Source: a virus
DNA: 26,173 bases
Direction: 5' to 3' (one strand)
IMG/VR virus record: IMGVR_UViG_3300030451_002636
Coordinates: 1-26,173 of that record
A program made the translations under genes and the position numbers. Shown one piece after another: positions 1 through 7,444 of the stretch (position 1 is its first letter; the number at the start of each line of letters is the position of its first letter). The notes under the pieces were generated by a model that had not been told where the DNA came from, ran no database searches, and was given only the letters and a program-made list of their open reading frames with translations.

Positions 1-327
1 GTCAGAAATTTTTACTCTAGTTTCAAAATATAATTTTTTACCAGCTGATGTAGGTAATGCAAAAGATTCTTGTTTTGCTTGTATTGATGCACCATCGTTA
101 TCAGTAGTATTTGCTGAAGTTAAGTTTACTTCACCAGATAGAGAGTCTGCAACAACTGCTGCGCTCGCTCCTGAGTCTTTTACGATAGTCCAATTGTGTG
201 TTGCGTCTAACGCACCCTGATTAAAATCATCAAAATATGTGAATTGATCAGGCCACATAGACATCTTTAAATTTTCAAATGCAGATGCATTTGAGAATAG
301 TACTGGGCCTTTAAAATGTGTAGCCAT
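1..327 (-). CDS. Phage structural protein, C-terminally cut by window edge
   Basis: The first 109 codons of a minus-strand gene are present and its 3' end lies outside the window. The ATG at 327 follows an AAAGGAG Shine-Dalgarno sequence. The protein begins MATHFKGPVLFSNA, continues with FDDFN near residue 35 and a beta-rich stretch, and reaches KKLYFETRVKISD at the cut. This pattern resembles proteins found next to the capsid gene in marine phages, and the last part looks like a lectin-type beta-sandwich. It lies directly downstream of the major capsid gene, so a virion role is likely. The fold and function are inference; the open frame and start are seen directly. Confidence 0.75.
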   Translation of the reverse strand, partial: MATHFKGPVLFSNASAFENLKMSMWPDQFTYFDDFNQGALDATHNWTIVKDSGASAAVVADSLSGEVNLTSANTTDNDGASIQAKQESFALPTSAGKKLYFETRVKISD

Positions 328-413
328 GTTATACTCCTTTGCCTGTATAGGGCTTTCGTTACCTCGTCACTATACTGTACTGCCTAGCCAGCCTCGGTAA
401 CTGTTTACTAGGT

Positions 414-442
414 AGAGTGGGCGAACTAATTTCGCCCACTCT
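414..442. other. 12-bp stem hairpin after the capsid gene
   Basis: The arms 414-425 and 431-442 are perfectly complementary around a 5-nt loop. The hairpin starts eight bases beyond the capsid stop codon. No T-run follows on the minus strand, so it is not a canonical intrinsic terminator. It may protect the 3' end of capsid mRNA or partially attenuate transcription into the next gene. Confidence 0.6.
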
Positions 443-449
443 TAAAGAT

Positions 450-1355
450 TTACGCTCCTGGTGAAGCGAAGATACCTCTCCAGTCAGAGAATCCAAATGA
501 ATATCTCTCTCTAGCTTTGTATCTAACGTTACCAGTATCGAAGTCGCCTTCCATTGCAGTTCTGATTGGCGCTCTAACGAAATGTTTTAATCCGTTAGGT
601 GAATCAGTTTTAATGAAGAACGCATCAGTATCAGTTAGGAAGTTGTTTACCACATAACCTTGTGGAACCATTCCCATGTTTTTTAATGCGTTGATGTCAT
701 TGTCAGCTGTGCCAACTCTGCCATCAGATTTCATTAATCTTTCTGCAACAAACTGAAGTTGAACTGGAATGATCATTTTCATTCCACGAAGAGCGATTTT
801 TAAACCTCTCTCGTCTTTCATATCAGCGATATCAATTAACATCTGCTCAAGCGAAGTTTCGTTTAAGTCAGCTGCAGTAGAAAGCTCGTTCTTTTGGTTT
901 CCACTTAGCGTTGGGTGGTCAGTAGCACAAAGCTCCTTACCATCACCACCAGCAAAACTAGCATTGAACGCATTGTTCAATATGTTTGCTGCTTTGATTT
1001 GCTTAGTGTTAGCCATAGATCTTGCTAACGCTTTTGTATATCTAGTGCTGATTTTGTCGTAGAGGTTATCCTCTACAGCTTCTTCAGTTAGTGAGAAAGC
1101 TAAAGCAACAGTCTCGTGAGTGTACCTTGCAGTGAAAGTTTCTTGAGCGTCTTCGTATACAATACCTTGACCCTCAGGCTTTACAGCTGCATTGGCGAAC
1201 CCACCAAGCATTACTTCTTCTTCAAAAGCACGATCAGAATTCTCTGTATCAAAGATTTCTGTGTGCTGGTTTTCGTATCGGTCGTACTCTAACCCAAACA
1301 AGGCATTCAAACCTGGCTCGAGTTCTTTGACCAATTGCATTCTTGAAATTACCAT
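450..1355 (-). CDS. Major capsid protein
   Basis: The 301-residue product is the probable major head protein. Its N-terminus MVISRMQLVKELEPGLN, the segment YTHETVALAFSLTEEAVEDN near 78-97 and the C-terminal RERYSFGFSDWRGIFASPGA match the pattern of marine-phage capsid proteins of HK97/Mu-type fold that I recognise. The fold assignment is from family knowledge. An AAGGAG Shine-Dalgarno sequence precedes the ATG at 1355. It lies after a scaffold-like gene and a decoration-like gene, the usual capsid order. No separate prohead protease gene was recognised in this window. A hairpin follows the stop. Confidence 0.9.
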   Translation of the reverse strand: MVISRMQLVKELEPGLNALFGLEYDRYENQHTEIFDTENSDRAFEEEVMLGGFANAAVKPEGQGIVYEDAQETFTARYTHETVALAFSLTEEAVEDNLYDKISTRYTKALARSMANTKQIKAANILNNAFNASFAGGDGKELCATDHPTLSGNQKNELSTAADLNETSLEQMLIDIADMKDERGLKIALRGMKMIIPVQLQFVAERLMKSDGRVGTADNDINALKNMGMVPQGYVVNNFLTDTDAFFIKTDSPNGLKHFVRAPIRTAMEGDFDTGNVRYKARERYSFGFSDWRGIFASPGA

Positions 1356-1375
1356 TGTTCAATATCTCCTTAGGT

Positions 1376-1948
1376 TTATACGCCTGTCCCGTTATTGTAG
1401 TAAAGATGCTCGTTGAACTTCACAATAAAGTTAGCGTTCGCAGAAGCAATATCACTATTATCCGGGTCTTCAGAAATTCGGATTATTCTAAGTTGCGCAG
1501 ATCCGCCAGCAGCAGAACCAAGCGTGTTTCTAGATTGTCCGTCAACAGTAGAACCTGTGCCAGCTACGTGATCAGCGTTATCGCCGATAGCAGTTTGGCC
1601 TAAAGTTCCGTTGTCTTGAATTTCGAAAAGCATGTTTGGATCATCATAGACAAATGCCTCAATATCACCGCTGGATGGCGTAATGCTACCAGGGTAATAG
1701 TTAGAAAATGTCGGCTTTTTAGTAGTAGGATCATTATAGAAACAACCGTTGAAAACACCAACGTTAGCAACATCAGTAACAGAACTTAATTGTATTGTTC
1801 CTGCAGCAACTAACTTTACGATATCGCCTTTAAAAATTGCAGTGCCGTAGCCATCAGCAATTTTGTACTTTGACGTACCTTGTGTCATCGGAGCGCTTCC
1901 TAATCTACCCACTGGTCTCATGCCGAATGGCGCATTATTATTAGCCAT
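1376..1948 (-). CDS. Capsid decoration-like structural protein
   Basis: This 190-residue protein begins MANNNAPFGMRPVGRLGSAP, has a GDIVKLVAAGTI segment near residue 41 and a glycine/serine/alanine-rich region near 130-150. It resembles proteins encoded just upstream of the major capsid gene in many marine phages. Beta-rich composition and position suggest a head decoration or stabilising protein, but I cannot show binding to the capsid. The ATG at 1948 has an AAGGAG Shine-Dalgarno sequence. A promoter-like sequence lies immediately upstream, so this gene and the capsid gene may receive extra transcription. Confidence 0.75.
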   Translation of the reverse strand: MANNNAPFGMRPVGRLGSAPMTQGTSKYKIADGYGTAIFKGDIVKLVAAGTIQLSSVTDVANVGVFNGCFYNDPTTKKPTFSNYYPGSITPSSGDIEAFVYDDPNMLFEIQDNGTLGQTAIGDNADHVAGTGSTVDGQSRNTLGSAAGGSAQLRIIRISEDPDNSDIASANANFIVKFNEHLYYNNGTGV

Positions 1949-1972
1949 GATTATCTCCTTACATAAATTGTT

Positions 1973-2001
1973 ATAACAACACTTACCTCAAGTATTGTCA
2001 A
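1973..2001 (-). promoter_or_regulatory. Candidate internal promoter for capsid genes
   Basis: A perfect TTGACA (1996-2001, minus strand) is followed after 17 bp by TGTTAT (1973-1978). An alternative -10, TTATAA at 1971-1976, would give a 19-bp spacer. It lies in the 82-bp gap before the decoration-like gene, one of the few real gaps in this operon. The -35 is strong and the -10 only fair. Confidence 0.45.
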
Positions 2002-2030
2002 AATTTTGTAACTGAGTGTTAAAAATCTTA

Positions 2031-2495
2031 TTAGGTTTTCTTACCACCAAAAGTTACGCGAGAACTTCTCTCTTTCGAGATTGGCATGCTAGGATGTTGG
2101 TCCTTCATAGGATCGTTTGCAACAGCTTCGTCTTTGTCTTGAGTTAATTGCTCAAAATAAGCTTTACGTTGTGCAACAATCTCATCAGGAATTCTTGCTA
2201 GCATTAAACCTCCAACAGCTATGACACCTTCGTATCTACCTGAATCAATTGCAGGCCATTCCATTTCCGGATATTCATCTGCTCTCACAAATTCCCATCC
2301 TTCTCGTAGTTTAGCGGACACATTTTTTTGGTCCATCTGTCCTACTGCTTCGGCCCTAATCCAACGGTGTTTAAAACCGTTAGGTGCAGGTGGTGCATCT
2401 AGTTGTGACGGTGGAGTCCATACCTTAGGTCGTTCTCTCTTAGACCTATTTTCAGACTCGCGTGATGGTAGTTTAGTTTTTGTATTTGTATTCAT
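2031..2495 (-). CDS. Conserved phage protein, probably head-associated
   Basis: The 154-residue protein has a basic N-terminus, then RPKVWTPPSQLDAPPAPNGF near residue 23-42 and HRWIR directly after. Its middle has AKLREGWEFVRADEYPEMEW and a GGLMLARIP segment, and its end is charged and probably disordered. I recognise this architecture from marine-phage genomes, where it accompanies capsid genes, but know no biochemical function. The AAGGAG Shine-Dalgarno sequence with 7-nt spacing supports the ATG at 2495. It sits between the scaffold-like gene and the decoration-like gene, so a head-assembly role is inferred from position alone. Confidence 0.7.
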   Translation of the reverse strand: MNTNTKTKLPSRESENRSKRERPKVWTPPSQLDAPPAPNGFKHRWIRAEAVGQMDQKNVSAKLREGWEFVRADEYPEMEWPAIDSGRYEGVIAVGGLMLARIPDEIVAQRKAYFEQLTQDKDEAVANDPMKDQHPSMPISKERSSRVTFGGKKT

Positions 2496-2499
2496 ATGC

Positions 2500-3456
2500 C
2501 TACTCCTTCACGTACTTCGCATACTCTTGTAGTGGCACACCTAATTTTTTTGCTATGGCTACCTGTGACGGTGTGAGTCTCACAGTACCTTTGCGCGTTT
2601 GTGCAGGGTTACCTCTGTTAACAGAAGCAACAGCCTGACTTGGCGTTGACTTTTCTGAACTTTGTTCAAACTTGTGAGGGAATGTATCCTTCATTCTTTT
2701 GTCTATTTCACTGTAATAGTCATCAGATGACGGATCGTATCCTTCTTCCATCAGTTTACGATGAATTGAGAAAGAAGTCAAGGTCATAGGTTCATCTTCA
2801 CCAAACCACTTGTTCTTTTCAGCCCAAGCCTCTGCCTTTGGATCTGGCGGTGGTGGGGGTGCAGGTGGTTGCATTTGTTGAGGATTAGGCATTTGTGGTT
2901 GGTTAGGATTAACTCCACGTGCCTCCATTTCCTTTTTTAATCTTTCACGTTGTGCTTGTGTAGATTTTACACGTTCAGATTCTATAGCAAGTCGTGCTAA
3001 TTTTTGCTGTGATTCTACTTGAGCATCAGTATCTCCTAGTTCCACGGCAGCTTTTAATGCTTTTTTAGCTTCTGCTGTTTCAGCTTCTACACGGCTTGCA
3101 AACTCTGTTATATATCCACTGTCCAAAGTTTTTGCTCTAGTTTGTAAGTCCTTGGTTTTTTGCTGTACACCTTGGGCAAACTCTATTGCAGCTTGTTCTC
3201 TTCTTTCAGCTTCTCTTAATCTTTTTGTTAATTTATCTATCCTGGATTGAACTTTTTTACCATAGTCGTCCATTTCTTCGGTAGATGCAGTGTCTTTTAC
3301 TACGTCTTGTGGTTCTTGTTCAACATCAGGATTAATAGTTTTTGTAGAATTTTCTGGTACTGTTACATCAACACTAGGTCCGTCAGATGGCAGATCTACC
3401 ATTTTTGCTTCAGCTTCAGATTGTGCTTCTACTTTCGTTTGTGCTTCTGCAGGCAT
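2500..3456 (-). CDS. Capsid scaffold-like assembly protein
   Basis: The 318-residue product has an acidic, Ala/Glu-rich N-terminus. A long charged helical stretch follows (about 65-180, coiled-coil-like, with repeated ERLKKE-type segments), then a Pro/Gln linker near 185-205 with a run of prolines. The compact C-terminus contains RLTPSQVAIAKKLGVPLQEY. Scaffolding proteins commonly have helical bodies and short C-terminal capsid-binding domains, and this gene lies between portal and capsid. No Ser/His protease motif was seen, so I call it scaffold rather than protease. Start supported by ACAGGAGG before the ATG. Confidence 0.7.
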   Translation of the reverse strand: MPAEAQTKVEAQSEAEAKMVDLPSDGPSVDVTVPENSTKTINPDVEQEPQDVVKDTASTEEMDDYGKKVQSRIDKLTKRLREAERREQAAIEFAQGVQQKTKDLQTRAKTLDSGYITEFASRVEAETAEAKKALKAAVELGDTDAQVESQQKLARLAIESERVKSTQAQRERLKKEMEARGVNPNQPQMPNPQQMQPPAPPPPPDPKAEAWAEKNKWFGEDEPMTLTSFSIHRKLMEEGYDPSSDDYYSEIDKRMKDTFPHKFEQSSEKSTPSQAVASVNRGNPAQTRKGTVRLTPSQVAIAKKLGVPLQEYAKYVKE

Positions 3457-3467
3457 TTATCCTCCTG

Positions 3468-3974
3468 TTAAGTTCTAAATTGCAAGATATCCTCTGGGTC
3501 TTTTACCACAGCAATTATCTCGTCCTCGTTAAGTATCCTCACTTCTCCACCTTCTATCCCAAATCTAGAACCGGCGTAACGACCAAATATAATCCAATCA
3601 TTTACTTTACACCAAGGTCCGTTTGGAAACCTTTCTTTATCTGTATAACAATCTGGTCCTTGTTTAAGAACCAAACCTGTGACTGTTGTATAGCCACGTT
3701 CTTGCATTGTTTCATCTGTTAATATTACACCACCTTTTGTTTTACCTTGTCCTCTGTATGGTAAAACTAACATGCGCCAACCTGTTGGATCGGGCAACCG
3801 TTCTAATACTTTTTCTGTGGGTAAATGTTCTATGTCTTTTGTAGCATCTTCTTGTATTTTTTTAAGAAATTTATTTTCTTTTTCTTCTGCTACTTTATTA
3901 TTTTCATCAGCTTCAACAGCTAAATCTTTTTCTTCTAACGCAAATCTACGTTTTGGTAGTTCTTTCTCCGTCAT
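3468..3974 (-). CDS. GroES-type (Cpn10) co-chaperonin
   Basis: Residues about 64-160 of this 168-residue protein form a GroES-like domain. GWRMLVLPYRG is the first strand. The mobile loop GKTKGGVILTDET (about 77-89) carries the hydrophobic triplet V-I-L that in GroES docks to GroEL, and VNDWIIFGRYAG plus the closing EDEIIAVV follow. The first 60 residues are a highly charged extension absent from E. coli GroES. No GroEL is encoded here, so it probably works with host GroEL, as T4 gp31 does, to fold capsid protein. Its place just upstream of the scaffold and capsid genes fits. GAGG precedes the ATG, and it overlaps the preceding gene by 29 bp. Confidence 0.88.
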   Translation of the reverse strand: MTEKELPKRRFALEEKDLAVEADENNKVAEEKENKFLKKIQEDATKDIEHLPTEKVLERLPDPTGWRMLVLPYRGQGKTKGGVILTDETMQERGYTTVTGLVLKQGPDCYTDKERFPNGPWCKVNDWIIFGRYAGSRFGIEGGEVRILNEDEIIAVVKDPEDILQFRT

Positions 3975-4158
3975 TGTTTTCCTCGTCTTTCTGCAGGTCT
4001 TGAATCTCCTGTTCCATTATTGCATAGGCAGTAAACTGTCCTACGGTTTTGTTATATTCATCCCAACTGGGTAATCCAGTTGCAACGACTTCTTTCAACT
4101 CCTCTTTTCGCAATCTAATCTTTTTCAAGATTATGTAGATTGCCGTTTCATCTTGCAT
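3946..4158 (-). CDS. Small conserved phage protein of unknown function
   Basis: A 70-residue, mostly helical and charged protein beginning MQDETAIYIILKKIRLRKEE. Its ATG forms a TAATG overlap with the stop of the preceding gene, and its 3' end overlaps the co-chaperonin by 29 bp, so translation is probably coupled. Similar short proteins occur between portal and capsid genes of marine phages. I see no catalytic motif, signal or membrane segment. Confidence 0.65.
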   Translation of the reverse strand: MQDETAIYIILKKIRLRKEELKEVVATGLPSWDEYNKTVGQFTAYAIMEQEIQDLQKDEENNDGERTTKT

Positions 4159-4349
4159 TAAGTTCTTTTCTTTTTCTTCTTTGTAGGTTTTTTAGCCGTT
4201 TTAGCAGATTCTTTTAATGCTTTGTCTGTTACTGTGCCTTTACCTGGTCTGCTTTTGCCAGATTTTTTAGCTTTGTTCATGTAGTAATACAAACCTTTTT
4301 TAGCAATTCTGCCATCTTTTGTTTTATGATATCCTTTAGGTACACTCAT
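4158..4349 (-). CDS. Lysine-rich small phage protein
   Basis: The 63-residue protein starts MSVPKGYHKTKDGRIAKKG and has the segment YYYMNKAKKSGKSRPGKGTV. It ends in a dense run of lysines (about 50-62) and is extremely basic. It may bind nucleic acid or package DNA in the virion, but this rests only on charge. AAAGG precedes the ATG. It overlaps its upstream neighbour by 4 bp and its downstream neighbour by 1 bp. Confidence 0.65.
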   Translation of the reverse strand: MSVPKGYHKTKDGRIAKKGLYYYMNKAKKSGKSRPGKGTVTDKALKESAKTAKKPTKKKKKRT

Positions 4350-4528
4350 TTTTTACCTTTGCCTCCTTTTTTATACATCATGTTTGGCTTCATCATAGTT
4401 CTACCCATTGTTCCGCCACCCATCATTTTTTTAAGTTTGCCACCTTTCTTTTTGTAGCCCATCTTGTTTCTAACTTTAGTTGGTAACTTTGCTAGACCAG
4501 GATTTTTTTTCTTATCTACAGTTTTCAT
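4346..4528 (-). CDS. Basic Gly/Met/Lys-rich small protein
   Basis: A 60-residue low-complexity protein with KKKGGKLKKMMGGG near the middle and YKKGGKGKK at the end. The KGG motif recurs in several other proteins of this operon. AAGGGG precedes the ATG at 4528, and the stop overlaps the next start. The composition suggests a nucleic-acid- or membrane-binding peptide packed in the virion, but no function can be assigned. Confidence 0.6.
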   Translation of the reverse strand: MKTVDKKKNPGLAKLPTKVRNKMGYKKKGGKLKKMMGGGTMGRTMMKPNMMYKKGGKGKK

Positions 4529-4530
4529 AG

Positions 4531-4926
4531 TTATTTCCCCTTTTTAAAAAAATTCATTGCTACAGGTCCAGCTTTAACCCCAAAGCTTACTGAGCATGCT
4601 AAATATAAAAGATGTTTATAATAATCAGGTAAAGAATGCAAGGCTTCAAATCCTGCTTTTATGTGTGGTGTCCAACTAGGCACAAAGACTGCTACGGCTG
4701 GCGCCAATAGGCAAATTAAAATTAGTTCGTCTTTCCACGAACCTTTCATTTGATCCACAGCTGCAGCTTCCCATTTAATTTTACCTGCTGCTATGTCTTC
4801 TTGTTTCTTTTTTTCTGCCTTAATTTTTGCAATCTTGACTTCGCCATTTAACTTTTTAGTCTCTACGAAGCCTTTGATGCCATCAACGGCAACTCCTAAT
4901 AATGGTTTTGCTAATAACTGCCACAT
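4531..4926 (-). CDS. Holin-like membrane protein (GTA-type 3TM family)
   Basis: The 131-residue protein has a charged helical N-terminal half (KIAKIKAEKKKQ near 32-43), the motif GSWKDELILICLLAPAVAVF at about 62-81, and a second hydrophobic segment near 103-122. The order of helical region, WKDE, membrane segment and short loop ending in a PSW/P motif matches the gene-transfer-agent 3-TM holin family as I know it. It would permeabilise the inner membrane for endolysin release. Its position among structural genes is unusual for a lysis gene, and no endolysin was recognised in the window. Confidence 0.7.
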   Translation of the reverse strand: MWQLLAKPLLGVAVDGIKGFVETKKLNGEVKIAKIKAEKKKQEDIAAGKIKWEAAAVDQMKGSWKDELILICLLAPAVAVFVPSWTPHIKAGFEALHSLPDYYKHLLYLACSVSFGVKAGPVAMNFFKKGK

Positions 4927-4928
4927 AA

Positions 4929-5753
4929 TTATACTAACTCCGTTATACCACCACCTGGCATTCTACGCAACATTTGAGTGAATAAAAATTGATTAATAGG
5001 CGGTTGTGAAGTTCTATTTGCAATTGCTGCTGCAATTTCAGAACCAAGATTATTTTTGTTTTTAAAAGGATGTGCATATCTTAGTCTATCTAGGCCACCG
5101 CCATATCTAAAATTTCCACTACCATATCCATAACCATAACCATATCCTCGACCACCACGGCCGCCACCTCCACCACCACCTGATTGAGTTATATCAATCA
5201 AGTTGCTTTGTCGCATTATTCTGTCATAAAAACTTTGAAAAGCTGCGTACTCAGGATTTTCACCTAATCTAGCTTTTTCAATATCACTGTATGTAGGTCC
5301 TGCAACATTTCCTGCTTCAGGTCCACCCATAATAGAACCTTCCATAATCATTTTAAGAAGTTCTACAGGAATGTTAGGTCCACCTTTGTAACCAAAAAAT
5401 TTTAAAATTTTTGGATCTATTCCTTTTAATATTGCTGGATTAGCTTTGGTAAAAGCGTAACCTGTTTCACCAGGTGTTGCAGTTCCTGGTCCGTATGTTT
5501 TTTCTGGTGGGGTGTAAGTATCTTTTAAAGAATCATACAAATCTTTATTTTCTTCATACACTCCTGCATCTTCATCTGCTTTAGGGTCGTAGTATGTGGT
5601 GTTATTGTTGCTACTGCTATTACTACTACTGTTATTACCAGAATAATAAGAAGATCCGCCACTACTAGGTGGGGGTGTATATCCGCCTACAGCTCCAAAA
5701 CTAGATCCAGTTGAAGAGCCAACAGGAGGTCCGTCGTAATGTGGATTTACCAT
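4929..5753 (-). CDS. Gly/Ser/Asn-rich phage protein of unknown function
   Basis: The 274-residue protein has a Gly/Ser/Asn/Tyr-rich disordered N-terminus (about 1-60). A more ordered middle (about 85-190) includes NPAILKGIDPKILKFFGYKG, and a glycine run plus alternating Gly-Tyr repeats lie near 192-215. Its ATG forms a TAATG overlap with the preceding gene. I recognise no domain. Low-complexity glycine tracts occur in structural and internal virion proteins, so a virion role is plausible from context only. Confidence 0.65.
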   Translation of the reverse strand: MVNPHYDGPPVGSSTGSSFGAVGGYTPPPSSGGSSYYSGNNSSSNSSSNNNTTYYDPKADEDAGVYEENKDLYDSLKDTYTPPEKTYGPGTATPGETGYAFTKANPAILKGIDPKILKFFGYKGGPNIPVELLKMIMEGSIMGGPEAGNVAGPTYSDIEKARLGENPEYAAFQSFYDRIMRQSNLIDITQSGGGGGGGRGGRGYGYGYGYGSGNFRYGGGLDRLRYAHPFKNKNNLGSEIAAAIANRTSQPPINQFLFTQMLRRMPGGGITELV

Positions 5754-6874
5754 TATCTTGCTTTTATAATCCCATTCAATATTGCGTTACCAATAACATC
5801 TTCTATACTTGCACCAGTTTCATCTACTATTTGCATAACGTATTCAAAAGGTCCATCAAAATTTGGATTATCATTTACAAAATCATATTGATTATTGAAT
5901 GATATTTCTTGTTCATCGTAATTAAAATCTTCTTCTTCTAAAACATTAATATTAAGATCTGGTTCTGGTTTAATTTTTGGAACTATTTCTTCATCGGGTT
6001 CGACAACACTAGGAATGTTATCTTCTAAATTAAATGCTCCTCCTTTACCTTCATTTCTTAATTTTTCTATACTAAACTGTGGAGGTATTTCAGAATTTTG
6101 TACGTATATATCTAAAATATCTAAATTACTCATGTCAGGATCAATGTCGTTAAATTCTAACATAGGTAATGATTCATACGCTCCTATTTCCGCTAGTTCC
6201 TCATCTGTTTTTACAAACTCAGGATCTCTTTCTAATACTGGTCTGTTTCTTTGTGGTAAAAAACTTTTTATTAATTGCAAGGTAGGTAAATTTTCTATTT
6301 TTTCCATTGCATTAGAAAATGCACTTGCCATTGGAAATTCTCTTTTATAAAATTCTTTTCCAAAACCAGCTTTAGGAAAAGGATTATATGTGTTTACTCT
6401 TATTGCTGCAGGGTTTGATGTTCTATTTTCAGGAGATAATCTTTTATTTTGAAAAGTTAAATCACCAAGCATATTTCTAAGATCAGCTCTAAAACCTGCT
6501 GATTTAGATGGATCTTGGAATAAAGTTCTACCTGTTCTATACGCACCTGCAGGCAAGCCTCTTGTGTCTATCATCTCTGCACCTTGCCCACCTTTCATTT
6601 TATTCATGAGCATTTGATACATGTTACGGCTTTCGTTTTGATCTGTTGTATAAAAATCTTTGTTGCCTTGCATTGCAACTAAAGTTGGTTTTATTTTAGA
6701 AAGATTATCCCTGTTGGTATAAAACTCTGCAGGTTGTGACATAACATATTCAGGATTACCAAAAGTAGCATTAAACTCACGTGCTGCATTAACTGCAGCA
6801 CGCTGTTGATTAGCTTGGTAAGCTTGACGTCTATCGTCATCTGCCGTAAATGAACTTAATCCTAATATGCTCAT
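5753..6874 (-). CDS. Phage protein of unknown function, acidic C-terminus
   Basis: This 373-residue protein begins MSILGLSSFTADDDRRQAYQ, followed by a helical Gln/Ala-rich stretch, and has a basic middle (KAGFGKEFYKREFP near 168-181). The C-terminal third is strongly acidic, with many Asp/Glu/Asn residues near 230-350. No catalytic motif or membrane segment was seen. It is coupled at both ends by 1-bp stop/start overlaps, so it belongs to the virion operon. Function unassigned. Confidence 0.65.
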   Translation of the reverse strand: MSILGLSSFTADDDRRQAYQANQQRAAVNAAREFNATFGNPEYVMSQPAEFYTNRDNLSKIKPTLVAMQGNKDFYTTDQNESRNMYQMLMNKMKGGQGAEMIDTRGLPAGAYRTGRTLFQDPSKSAGFRADLRNMLGDLTFQNKRLSPENRTSNPAAIRVNTYNPFPKAGFGKEFYKREFPMASAFSNAMEKIENLPTLQLIKSFLPQRNRPVLERDPEFVKTDEELAEIGAYESLPMLEFNDIDPDMSNLDILDIYVQNSEIPPQFSIEKLRNEGKGGAFNLEDNIPSVVEPDEEIVPKIKPEPDLNINVLEEEDFNYDEQEISFNNQYDFVNDNPNFDGPFEYVMQIVDETGASIEDVIGNAILNGIIKAR

Positions 6875-7002
6875 TAACCGCCTATCATTGAATTAAGCAC
6901 AACAAGAACAATAACTGCAACGATACCGGCTTTAATCCAGTCTTTCATGCCCCAGTCACTCCATTCTTTTAAGTGTGCCCATAAATCTTTTAATAAATTC
7001 AT
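6874..7002 (-). CDS. 42-residue single-TM peptide
   Basis: An AGGAGG Shine-Dalgarno sequence precedes ATG at 7002. The stop overlaps the next start as TAATG. The peptide begins MNLLKDLWAHLKEWSDWGMK, an amphipathic Trp-rich helix, followed by a hydrophobic segment AGIVAVIVLVVLNSMIG (about 24-40). This form, an interfacial helix plus one membrane helix, suits an inner-membrane effector or lysis accessory protein. The function is not known. The overlap and strong ribosome site make it a convincing gene despite its size. Confidence 0.75.
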   Translation of the reverse strand: MNLLKDLWAHLKEWSDWGMKDWIKAGIVAVIVLVVLNSMIGG

Positions 7003-7010
7003 GTTACCTC

Positions 7011-7172
7011 CTATTTTTTCTTCATTTTCATCGAACCGCCTTTCTTAAGACGTTTCGTTTTCCCACCTTTTTTCATCATGTTGACTTTTTGTCCAGTGTT
7101 TTTTGCATGCATCATAGCACTTCTAACACCTGCTGATGTGTATGGAAATTGTTGGCTACCTACTTTTGGCAT
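7011..7172 (-). CDS. 53-residue very basic KGG-motif protein
   Basis: AGGAGG precedes the ATG at 7172. The protein starts MPKVGSQQFPYTSAGVRSA and its second half is lysine-rich with two KKGG motifs (near 34-37 and 43-46), ending in KMKKK. It resembles tiny basic proteins encoded near the portal gene in marine phages. DNA or membrane binding is suggested by charge only. Confidence 0.7.
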   Translation of the reverse strand: MPKVGSQQFPYTSAGVRSAMMHAKNTGQKVNMMKKGGKTKRLKKGGSMKMKKK

Positions 7173-7180
7173 GTTTCCTC

Positions 7181-7444
7181 CTAATGTATTGTGGGTTTAG
7201 CATAATCACCAAACTCCGATAAAAGTTCCTCTGTTACCATTATACTGTCAGCTGCTGCTTCAAACATTTGCACAGTGGCTTGTGGACCTAATCCTTCTAC
7301 GTACATGTTACGCGTAACTGCCATTAAAGCAGAACAAACAAGCATAAAATCTTCTGTTGTAGCTATTTCAGTTCTGGCAGCGTCTTCTATTTTTGACATT
7401 GCGTTACTGATCTTGGTCAGTTTTCTTTTCATTTTGTCTTGCAT
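7181..7444 (-). CDS. Small helical phage protein after portal
   Basis: The 87-residue product is helical and slightly acidic, with KLTKISNAMSKIEDAARTEI near 8-27 and a hydrophobic middle LVCSALMAVTRNMYVEG. It overlaps the portal 3' end by 41 bp. GCGAGG upstream of the ATG at 7444 supports that start, although the ATG four codons later is also possible. Unknown function; position suggests a head-completion or portal-associated role. Confidence 0.65.
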   Translation of the reverse strand: MQDKMKRKLTKISNAMSKIEDAARTEIATTEDFMLVCSALMAVTRNMYVEGLGPQATVQMFEAAADSIMVTEELLSEFGDYAKPTIH

